Shown here piece after piece: positions 14,856 to 20,414 of a stretch of 20,414 nucleotides of DNA. A program made the translations under genes and the position numbers. The stretch spans positions 1-20,414 of the forward strand of contig JAOAJQ010000004.1 of NCBI GenBank assembly GCA_026414125.1, written 5' to 3'. Source of the stretch: Thermoproteota archaeon. GTDB lineage: Archaea > Thermoproteota > EX4484-205 > JAAOZP01. Within the stretch, counting starts at the first letter, position 1. Every line of letters begins with the position of its first letter. The notes under the pieces were generated by a model. That model was not told where the DNA came from, ran no database searches, and saw only the letters and a program-made list of their open reading frames with translations.

Positions 14856-15902
14856 TTGAGTAAGCTGGCGCTAGCCTGGCTCATACCGGTTTCCCGCAGA
14901 ATCGACTCCTTCATAAACAGAGGGATAACGGAATTCTATAAGGATGCTTCAGAAAAAGGGTTAATAGACAGTAAGGAGGCTGAGGCCCAGCTTGAGAAAG
15001 CTCTCTCACACAAGACAGATTTTGTAACAGCCCTCAAGATAAGCGTACCAGTCAACTGGAGGAGCAGCGTTTCACACAGGCTTTGGAAGAAAGAGGGCAG
15101 CGTTTCCAGCTTTACAACAATGCTGAAAACCGTGAGGGACAGGAGAATGTACAATTTGGCAACAACCTTCGCGATAGCCCTGAAGTCTGGAGACATTAGG
15201 GATGAGGCTTTCGACGAGAAAGACTTCGTGAAGCCCGAGGAGTACGAGTTTAAAATAAGGATTGCAGATAATCTTGAGAGCCTAGTCAACAAGAGGGTTA
15301 GAGAAATACACAGGGAAGGGTTTGCCGAAAGATATTTTAAAGGAAGGGAAGAGGTTTTCAACTATGAGTTTAAAGACCTGAAGTACTGTGAGCTTTTCAG
15401 GAAAGGCGAATACGATAAAATACTTTCTCTCTACGATGATTTGAAGGAGACTTGGCATGGCAAGACGGCTGGAATAGGAGAGAGAGTTGTTTCACTCACT
15501 CTTTTCGAGGCAGGCATACTGGATGAGGAGCCTGATGCCTGTGAAGCGATAGTGAAGTACCAGTGGGCAATCACCAATATTTGGATGTGGAGCGACGAGA
15601 TGAAAGACCTTTTCAGCAACCTTAAGGAGGGTAGCATAAACATGCTTATCGTGGAATGCTTGAAGAATGGGCTTAAGAGGATTGACGAGCAGGCGGTTAA
15701 GGACTTCATCGCAAGGAATCCGAGCGTCTTGGATGAACCGGTCAAGGAGTATTTCCAGCTGGCGAGAAGCATTGAAGACGAGATGAGAAGATACCCGTGG
15801 ATAAACATGATGGATTACTCTGAGGGAGCTAAGATAGTTTTCCAAAAGTTTTACGAAAGGAAAAGAAGCCTGCTGGAAGCAGTCGGTGTCGGAAAAGCTT
15901 AG
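14856..15902 (+). CDS. uncharacterised 348-residue protein
   Basis: I do not recognise this protein. It is soluble, strongly charged and predicted mostly helical, with several tryptophans and a few aromatic clusters (for example WAITNIWMWSDEMKD in the C-terminal half). There is no signal peptide, membrane segment, cysteine pair or nucleotide-binding loop. Helix-rich stretches such as VKEYFQLARSIEDEMRRY could reflect a repeat or scaffold fold, but no repeat unit is clear. The start is TTG at 14856, supported by a TATA-like box at 14829-14838. It follows adenine deaminase on the same strand after a 71-bp gap. Codon use looks like that of its neighbours, so it is probably not a recent import. 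Confidence 0.8.
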   Translation: MSKLALAWLIPVSRRIDSFINRGITEFYKDASEKGLIDSKEAEAQLEKALSHKTDFVTALKISVPVNWRSSVSHRLWKKEGSVSSFTTMLKTVRDRRMYNLATTFAIALKSGDIRDEAFDEKDFVKPEEYEFKIRIADNLESLVNKRVREIHREGFAERYFKGREEVFNYEFKDLKYCELFRKGEYDKILSLYDDLKETWHGKTAGIGERVVSLTLFEAGILDEEPDACEAIVKYQWAITNIWMWSDEMKDLFSNLKEGSINMLIVECLKNGLKRIDEQAVKDFIARNPSVLDEPVKEYFQLARSIEDEMRRYPWINMMDYSEGAKIVFQKFYERKRSLLEAVGVGKA

Positions 15903-15920
15903 CTTTAAGCAGCTCCACGA

Positions 15921-16124
15921 TCACACTATACTTTTCATGGAATCAAGTTGACACCAATGGGAACCTCCCGGTAAGAGCCCGCTAGACAACATAGAATACT
16001 TACAATCAGGCGGTGTGTTTTCAACTATCCGAAAGAGCCCTGTTTCCAGATCCTTAATCTGGTCGAAAGCTTCACTAGACCGCGCACTTTCTTTAACCCT
16101 CTCGACTCCGTAATCTAAACTCAG
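15921..16124 (-). CDS. possible 67-codon gene or gene remnant with CTG start
   Basis: On the minus strand an open frame runs from an in-frame stop at 16136-16134 to TGA at 15923-15921. The codons are mostly purine-first, as in real genes here, at least for the first 40 residues: LDYGVERVKESARSSEAFDQ, then IKDLETGLFRIVENTPPD. The last ~25 residues look less protein-like. No ATG, GTG or TTG lies near its beginning; CTG at 16124 is the only near-start. A TATA-like CTTATAAG (16142-16149) is about 22 nt upstream of it, the distance expected for leaderless transcription. It is either a small gene with an unusual start or the tail of a broken gene. The rest of 15903-16239 holds only the promoter of the next gene. 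Confidence 0.35.
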   Translation of the reverse strand: MSLDYGVERVKESARSSEAFDQIKDLETGLFRIVENTPPDCKYSMLSSGLLPGGSHWCQLDSMKSIV

Positions 16125-16193
16125 AGCGTGCTCTCAAGATACTTATAAGACAAGGTTTAGCCATCTGAAAGAAGCAGTATTTTCGGGCAAACT

Positions 16194-16203
16194 GTTTATA
16201 AAC
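16194..16203 (+). promoter_or_regulatory. TATA-like box of the transglutaminase-like gene
   Basis: GTTTATAAAC, a near-palindromic TATA box. Transcription would start near 16224, giving a leader that contains AGAGGT (16228-16233), 6 nt before GTG at 16240 and 15 nt before ATG at 16249. Confidence 0.5.
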
Positions 16204-16239
16204 ATGGTAGGACCATCTGGGAAAGCTAGAGGTTTAGAA

Positions 16240-17484
16240 GTGATCAGTATGAAGAAAAGCAGGATTGCTATGATCACCATCCTAACCATAATCATACTGA
16301 ATGTTTTCAATAGTACTGTTAAAGCTCCTGAAAACTGGAGCGTGTATTACTATAGGCTTAGGATGTGCTTCATAAACAAGGGTTCAAACAGCTACACCCC
16401 TATTCTGGAAGACAGGCTATTCTTAATCTTTCCAAATAGCTCAATCCAAAAAACATACATTTATGAAGCCGATCCGAGTGTCAAGCGGGTTTTTACGGAC
16501 GAGGATGGCAATCTGCTTGCAGAACTAGACTTTCCAGAAACCATTGAACCAGGCGGAAACATTACTGTGAGAATCACTATAATGGTTAGCATAACCTTGA
16601 GAAGCCTGCCTGAAATCTCCATCGATTCCTCTGGAAGCTTCTCCGACATACCTACTTCGCTTGCAAACTACACGGTTCCGAGTGGCGCATGGAAATATGA
16701 TGAAGAAGGCTTGAAGCATATAGCTGGCCTTGCTGCCCAGATCAAGGGGAATGAGACGAATATTCTCCGGGTAGTTTCTAAAATGGTTGAGTTCATAGGA
16801 GGGAGGGTTAGTTATCCCGAGGGGGAGGAATTAAGACCCCCGCAGTATCCGAATCAAACGCTGCCTAGCACTGGGGAAGCCGGCCGGGGAGACTGCGACG
16901 ACCAGTCTGCACTCCTAATAGCCATGCTTAGATCAATCGGAATACCCGCTTATCTTCAAACCGGGGGAGTGGTTTCACCCATCTACAGCATCAGTGGTGA
17001 AACATGGGAGGGACACTTAACCTTGGTTTCAAGAGGAATAGGATGGCACGGATGGGTTGAAGCATACGTTCCACCATGGGGCTGGCTCCCCGTGGACATA
17101 ACCTACGGGTACTATTATCGCCGCCGAGACCCGTTATCATCAATAAAGTATTCTGCCTCAGCCCGCGAGCTTATGCTTGAATCCGAGAGATACTCGTCCA
17201 TAGATTTTGTGGCGGAGTATTTAAAGACGAAGGAAAGGATTATGGGCAGCAGTATCTTCATACGAATGGAGGAAGAGGTTTCTGAAACACCTTTTCCCGA
17301 TAACGGCTCTCAACAGGTTGAACAGCCCGAGGAAAAAATGGTGCTGGCGACACTGCTCTTTCCGATCTTGGCAACAAGCATAGTTATGCTTACCATCTTT
17401 ATTTTGCTGAGGCGAGCAAACCCAAGGTTTAAGGGGACAGGGGCTGAAATATTGCTTTCAAAGATTAGAGGCACGTGCTCTTGA
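16240..17484 (+). CDS. membrane-anchored transglutaminase-like protein
   Basis: A 414-residue exported protein. The N-terminal signal or anchor is KKSRIAMITILTIIILNVF, and a C-terminal membrane helix lies at about 368-391, followed by a basic tail. The extracellular part has an N-terminal beta-rich domain, then a transglutaminase-like core. Its Cys-His-Asp triad is visible: C219 in GRGDCDDQSALLIAMLRS, H270 in GWHGWVEAYVPPWGW, and D286 in LPVDITYG. Such domains act as proteases, amidases or cross-linkers; the substrate here is unknown. The frame is open to ATG at 16204, but that codon overlaps the TATA box. GTG at 16240 has the best-spaced ribosome site, and ATG at 16249 is possible. Two small membrane protein genes follow. 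Confidence 0.82.
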   Translation: MISMKKSRIAMITILTIIILNVFNSTVKAPENWSVYYYRLRMCFINKGSNSYTPILEDRLFLIFPNSSIQKTYIYEADPSVKRVFTDEDGNLLAELDFPETIEPGGNITVRITIMVSITLRSLPEISIDSSGSFSDIPTSLANYTVPSGAWKYDEEGLKHIAGLAAQIKGNETNILRVVSKMVEFIGGRVSYPEGEELRPPQYPNQTLPSTGEAGRGDCDDQSALLIAMLRSIGIPAYLQTGGVVSPIYSISGETWEGHLTLVSRGIGWHGWVEAYVPPWGWLPVDITYGYYYRRRDPLSSIKYSASARELMLESERYSSIDFVAEYLKTKERIMGSSIFIRMEEEVSETPFPDNGSQQVEQPEEKMVLATLLFPILATSIVMLTIFILLRRANPRFKGTGAEILLSKIRGTCS

Positions 17485-17496
17485 TGAAGAGAAATC

Positions 17497-17506
17497 GGTT
17501 TAAATC
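17497..17506 (+). promoter_or_regulatory. TATA-like box of the small membrane protein gene
   Basis: GGTTTAAATC, whose centre is 27 nt before TTG at 17529, the leaderless spacing seen elsewhere in this window. It lies 12 bp past the transglutaminase-like stop codon. Confidence 0.45.
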
Positions 17507-17528
17507 ATACCCCTAAAGCACATATTTC

Positions 17529-17771
17529 TTGTTGCCGAGTAAGAAATCAGAGTGGATAGGCATATTCCTGCTCACGGCAGCCCTATTCGGGGGAATGATA
17601 TTTTTTAAGGAAACAATCTACTTTCTAACATTAACGATCCTCTTGATAATGATCATGGCCGTATACGTTTTATTTAACTCTAGAAGGAAGAATTCTTTTA
17701 AGAAGCCCGGTGGAAAACCTGATCATGAGAATAAGGCCGGCCCAAGCGAGGATGTCGAGGAAAAGGAATAA
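17529..17771 (+). CDS. small two-helix membrane protein
   Basis: An 80-residue protein with two closely spaced hydrophobic helices (about residues 9-26 and 29-49) and a hydrophilic, charged tail of about 30 residues. No family is recognised. Start is TTG at 17529, or the adjacent TTG at 17532, supported by the TATA-like box 17497-17506. It follows the transglutaminase-like gene after 44 bp and may work with it at the membrane. Its last 102 bases, encoding the hydrophilic tail, overlap the 3' end of the minus-strand gene at 17670-17996, which encodes a membrane helix on the opposite strand. Confidence 0.6.
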   Translation: MLPSKKSEWIGIFLLTAALFGGMIFFKETIYFLTLTILLIMIMAVYVLFNSRRKNSFKKPGGKPDHENKAGPSEDVEEKE

Positions 17772-17996
17772 GGGGTCAAGCTTAACATCAACGTATTTCG
17801 CAGCCTTAATGTCTATAACCTGCGTTAGAAAGGGGAGGGGAAGACCATTTTTAACATAGTGGTATGGTTCTGAAGGGCTGTAGAGCCCGATTAGCCCTGT
17901 TGCCAGTGTTACAACAAGTGCTTTCAGAATCAGCACGCCTGTTTCTCGAAGCCTTACTCCACCCTTTTTCAAAGCGTTAAGTTTGAAAAACGCCAA
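17670..17996 (-). CDS. small two-helix membrane protein, GLPLPFL type
   Basis: A 108-residue membrane protein with two hydrophobic helices, near VLILKALVVTLATGLIGLY and LFLFLDILAWAGLILMI, separated by a loop with YVKNGLPLPFL and several charged residues. This layout, an outer loop with GxPLPxL between two helices, recalls a widespread set of small archaeal membrane proteins with no known function; that comparison is from memory. Start is TTG at 17996; an out-of-frame ATG at 18000 is not usable. Its C-terminal 102 bases overlap the end of the plus-strand membrane gene. Confidence 0.6.
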   Translation of the reverse strand: MAFFKLNALKKGGVRLRETGVLILKALVVTLATGLIGLYSPSEPYHYVKNGLPLPFLTQVIDIKAAKYVDVKLDPLFLFLDILAWAGLILMIRFSTGLLKRILPSRVK

Positions 17997-18038
17997 GCAT
18001 ATTAATCTTGCGAAACGGTGTAAGAGGCGGGGAATGGT

Positions 18039-18046
18039 GTTTTAGG
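18039..18046 (+). promoter_or_regulatory. TATA-like box of the phosphatase gene
   Basis: GTTTTAGG with its centre about 28 nt before ATG at 18070, again fitting leaderless transcription. The match to a TATA consensus is weak. Confidence 0.3.
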
Positions 18047-18069
18047 ACGCGTTTGAGAAAATCGATGGT

Positions 18070-18873
18070 ATGGGTAGGGATGAAACGATCAGGCTTTGCG
18101 GAGAGACTTGTGAAAAACTAAGCATGGAGCCGCCAGTCTTAAGGCTGAATTGCGAAAAAATCTTGGTTATCGGCGACCTTCACGGGGACTTGGAGTCGTG
18201 TATAAATGCTCTTCGCCTCGCGAAGCTTAGCGAAGCCAAGGCTGTTTTCCTTGGAGACTATGTTGACAGGGGGCCGTACCAGAGCAGTGTTATAAACCTT
18301 CTCTTATGGATGAAAAACGACAATCCTGATGCAATATTCCTCTTGAGGGGTAACCATGAAACGCCTTCGATGAATTTTTCATACGGTTTTCTAAATCTTC
18401 TCTCTAGAAGGTTCGGAAAAGATTACGAGAAAGTTTACGAAGCATATTTGAAAGTTTTCTCAGAAATGCCTTTGGCCGGAATAGTTAACAACAGGATAAT
18501 GCTGGTTCACGGGGGACTCGCAAAGGGGCTTGAGAGGATAGAGGAGCTTGAAAAAACCGGTAAAGGAGGAGTTGAGCCTGAGGACAAAAAGGTTTTTGAA
18601 ACACTCTGGAACGATCCTTCTGAAGACGTTGAAGAATTCTCGCCCAACCCTCGTGGACCGGGGATCCACTGTTTCGGCGGAAAGGCTCTTGAAAGATTTC
18701 TCAGGAACAATGGTCTCAGAATGATGGTGAGGAGCCATGAGCCCGTCCCCCAGGGTTACCGTATCCTTTTCAACGGACTCTTAATAACTATCTTTTCCTG
18801 CAGGTTCTACGGCGTGGCGCCTACGGCATTAGAGTTTATTGGGGAGAAATACCTTTTTAAAAGCTTAGAATAG
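18070..18873 (+). CDS. PPP-family serine/threonine protein phosphatase
   Basis: A 267-residue metallophosphatase of the PP1/PP2A family. It removes phosphate from serine or threonine residues using two metal ions. All the family motifs are present in order: GDLHG (35-39), GDYVDRG (62-68), GNHE (94-97), HGG (147-149) and RSH (221-223). A LWNDPSED segment precedes the final beta sandwich. No regulatory or membrane domain is attached, and the length matches archaeal PP1-arch enzymes. Start is ATG at 18070; an ATG five bases upstream is out of frame. No kinase gene is nearby, so its substrates cannot be told from context. Confidence 0.94.
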   Translation: MGRDETIRLCGETCEKLSMEPPVLRLNCEKILVIGDLHGDLESCINALRLAKLSEAKAVFLGDYVDRGPYQSSVINLLLWMKNDNPDAIFLLRGNHETPSMNFSYGFLNLLSRRFGKDYEKVYEAYLKVFSEMPLAGIVNNRIMLVHGGLAKGLERIEELEKTGKGGVEPEDKKVFETLWNDPSEDVEEFSPNPRGPGIHCFGGKALERFLRNNGLRMMVRSHEPVPQGYRILFNGLLITIFSCRFYGVAPTALEFIGEKYLFKSLE

Positions 18874-18960
18874 AGGGTTGCATGGCTCCAAGGTAGAGGC
18901 TTAGGATTGGTGCAAAAGATGTGGGACTTAACCTGATTAAGAATGGATCTGAAAGTTAAG

Positions 18961-18969
18961 CTTATAAAC
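18961..18969 (+). promoter_or_regulatory. TATA-like box of the tRNA-binding protein gene
   Basis: CTTATAAAC with its centre 28 nt before ATG at 18993. This favours ATG 18993 over the upstream in-frame TTG at 18975. The 18874-18960 stretch before it shows nothing else that I can support. Confidence 0.5.
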
Positions 18970-18992
18970 ATGGGTTGAAGCAACATGCCGAG

Positions 18993-19328
18993 ATGAGCTC
19001 TGAAATAAGCATAGATGACTTTAAGAAGGTTAAGATGGTTGTTGGAACAATAGTGTCCGCTGAAAAGGTTAAGGGTTCTGAAAAGCTTCTGAAGCTGCAG
19101 GTAAGCTTGGGAGGAAACGTTGTGAAACAGTCGGTAGCAGGCCTAGGATCATTCTATGCTCCGGATCAACTCGTCGGAAAACAATACGTTTTCGTGACTA
19201 ACATTAAGCCGGCTGTCTTAATGGGGCAGGTTTCAGAAGTAATGGTTCTTGCAGCCGTTGAGGGAAAGGACCGGGTAGCACTAATATGTCCCGACAATAA
19301 GATTGCAGACGGATCCCCAGTAACATAG
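18993..19328 (+). CDS. Trbp111/MetRS-beta-like tRNA-binding protein
   Basis: A 111-residue OB-fold protein of the Trbp111 family, which corresponds to the C-terminal tRNA-binding domain of methionyl-tRNA synthetase and in many archaea is a separate chain. The pattern IDDFKKVKMVVGTIVSAEKV, then KLLKLQVSLG, ending VALICPDNKIADGSPV is characteristic. It binds tRNA nonspecifically near the elbow and may join MetRS in trans. I chose ATG at 18993 because the TATA-like box predicts transcription from about 18991; TTG at 18975 would add six residues. The catalytic MetRS gene is not in the window. Confidence 0.9.
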   Translation: MSSEISIDDFKKVKMVVGTIVSAEKVKGSEKLLKLQVSLGGNVVKQSVAGLGSFYAPDQLVGKQYVFVTNIKPAVLMGQVSEVMVLAAVEGKDRVALICPDNKIADGSPVT

Positions 19329-19336
19329 TACGCATG

Positions 19337-20392
19337 CTAGGCTTTCAGTATTCGATATCCGGATGCTTTCCTAAGCCTGTTCTGTATAGCCATACCGATG
19401 CCTTCTTCAGGAAAGCCCTCAGCCACTATAATATCCGGGTTCATCCTGTCAAGGCTCCTCAGCGCCGAATAGATCCTTCTCGCCACAAGGTCAAGCCTGT
19501 TCCTCGGGGCGAGTATCTCCAGCATGACTTGCCCAGACAGTCGTCTAGCAGTCTCCTCTGAAACCATGCATCCCACTTTCAAACCGGATTTCAAGTATTC
19601 CTCAACCGTTTCAACTATTTTTGCAACTTTCTTCTCATAATCGTCTCCCTCCACAACAATCATATCCGCCCTGGGAGCATAGTGTCTATACTTCATGCCT
19701 GGAGAAGCAGGAATCCCTTTGAAGCCGCCGGATAATATGGAAGGATGAACTTCAACGTCGTCAAGATATTTCCTGAGGATTTCAAGAGGAATCGGGCCCG
19801 GCCTGAGTAATACAGACCTGTTATCGGAAACTTGGATAACGGTTGACTCGACCCCTATGAATGTTTCGCCAGCGTCAATTATCATGTCTATCGAGCCGTT
19901 TAAATCCTCATACACGTCTTTAGCGTTAGTCGGGCTGGGCCTGCCTGAAAGATTAGCGCTCGGAGCAGCTATCGGAGAGCCCAAGTATTCGATCAACCCT
20001 AGAGCAACATTGTGGGCAGGCATTCTTACAGCAACCGTTTCAAGACCTGCCGACACGGCTGGAGGAACCTTTGTAGATCTGGGAACAACTATTGTCAAAG
20101 GGCCGGGCCAGAGATCCTCTATCAGTTTTTTAACTCTCTTTGGCATACTAGTGGAAACTTCTTTCAACATATCCATATCTGAAATATGGACTATCACAGG
20201 ATTGTCGGGAGGCCTCCTCTTAGCCTTGAATATTTTAAGTACAGCATCCCGGTTGAAAGCGTCAGCCCCCAGTCCATAAACCGTCTCCGTGGGGAAGGCT
20301 ACGAGCCCGCCTGACTTAAGAACCGTAGCCGCCTCCTGAAGCACCCTCCTAGAGGGACGATGCTTATCTGTCTTAAGAATCCTTGTCAGCAA
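19337..20392 (-). CDS. sua5: threonylcarbamoyl-AMP synthase Sua5
   Basis: A 351-residue Sua5 enzyme, which makes threonylcarbamoyl-AMP from threonine, bicarbonate and ATP for the t6A37 modification of ANN-decoding tRNAs. The N-terminal YrdC domain shows GLVAFPTETVYGLGADAF (29-46), KRRPPDNPVIVHI and SANLSGRPSPT. The PGMKYRHYAP linker and a C-terminal SUA5 domain follow, so this is the long form, not YrdC alone. In-frame stop TAA at 20401-20399 leaves TTG at 20392 as the only normal start. The promoter lies outside or at the edge of the window. Confidence 0.95.
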   Translation of the reverse strand: MLTRILKTDKHRPSRRVLQEAATVLKSGGLVAFPTETVYGLGADAFNRDAVLKIFKAKRRPPDNPVIVHISDMDMLKEVSTSMPKRVKKLIEDLWPGPLTIVVPRSTKVPPAVSAGLETVAVRMPAHNVALGLIEYLGSPIAAPSANLSGRPSPTNAKDVYEDLNGSIDMIIDAGETFIGVESTVIQVSDNRSVLLRPGPIPLEILRKYLDDVEVHPSILSGGFKGIPASPGMKYRHYAPRADMIVVEGDDYEKKVAKIVETVEEYLKSGLKVGCMVSEETARRLSGQVMLEILAPRNRLDLVARRIYSALRSLDRMNPDIIVAEGFPEEGIGMAIQNRLRKASGYRILKA

Positions 20393-20414
20393 CCGGCATT
20401 ATACGGATTGCTCA

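Noticed and set aside
16046..16062. Perfect 6-bp inverted repeat CCAGAT-CCTTA-ATCTGG, considered as a terminator
   Set aside because: No T-run follows on either strand, and it falls inside the coding-like part of the small minus-strand frame.
18900..18960. Possible C/D-box RNA before the tRNA-binding protein gene (two CTGA boxes)
   Set aside because: The two CTGA boxes are only about 18 nt apart, there is no acceptable C box or terminal stem, and no promoter precedes it.
1..20414. Mobile elements, CRISPR arrays, toxin-antitoxin or defence genes
   Set aside because: No regularly spaced repeats, transposase, integrase, nuclease-helicase or recognised toxin pair was seen; the gene content is mainly chromosomal housekeeping.

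Overview
This is chromosomal DNA of a hyperthermophilic crenarchaeote. A lineage near Desulfurococcus, Thermosphaera or Staphylothermus is an inference from gene content, not proven. Archaeal markers are a group II chaperonin subunit, Alba, RNA polymerase subunit K, ribosomal protein S25e, archaeal PheS/PheT, an Ard1-type N-acetyltransferase and a PPP-family phosphatase. Genes are packed tightly on both strands. TATA-like boxes commonly lie about 26 nt before the start codon, which suggests leaderless transcripts, and TTG starts are frequent. I see no tRNA, rRNA, insertion sequence, prophage or CRISPR array.

Layout. 1-296 has no gene but may encode a small C/D-box-like RNA on the minus strand. 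297-2213 (minus) is a tight three-gene operon: CBS plus zinc-ribbon protein, four-CBS protein, Mut7-C RNase-like protein. 2313-5813 is mostly a plus-strand information-processing block: S25e, a short helical protein, a divergent thermosome subunit, RpoK and Alba. A cyclophilin-like gene lies on the minus strand inside it. 5880-7437 (minus) carries an Ard1-like acetyltransferase and a degenerate LarA-like protein. 7584-8347 is a convergent pair: a CdvA-like coiled coil without the PRC barrel and a small protein that may be an Arcadin-1 relative. 8459-9778 encodes a DRE-TIM metallolyase of the homocitrate/isopropylmalate synthase type. 9768-12910 (minus) is pheS-pheT. 12988-14784 encodes adenine deaminase. 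14856-15902 is an orphan 348-residue protein. 15903-16239 holds a possible 67-codon minus-strand gene or remnant with no standard start. 16240-17996 is a surface/membrane group: a membrane-anchored transglutaminase-like protein and two small membrane proteins whose genes overlap tail to tail. 18070-20392 carries a PPP phosphatase, a Trbp111/MetRS-beta-like tRNA-binding protein and Sua5.

Much of the window serves protein synthesis and quality control: S25e, PheRS, the tRNA-binding protein, Sua5 (t6A on tRNA), N-terminal acetylation and the chaperonin. The least ordinary items are the thermosome subunit with an altered ATP-hydrolysis site, the LarA-like protein without the cofactor lysine, the CdvA-like/Arcadin-like pair, the non-ATG small ORF upstream of the transglutaminase gene, and the candidate small RNA. 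I found no convincing defence or mobile system.
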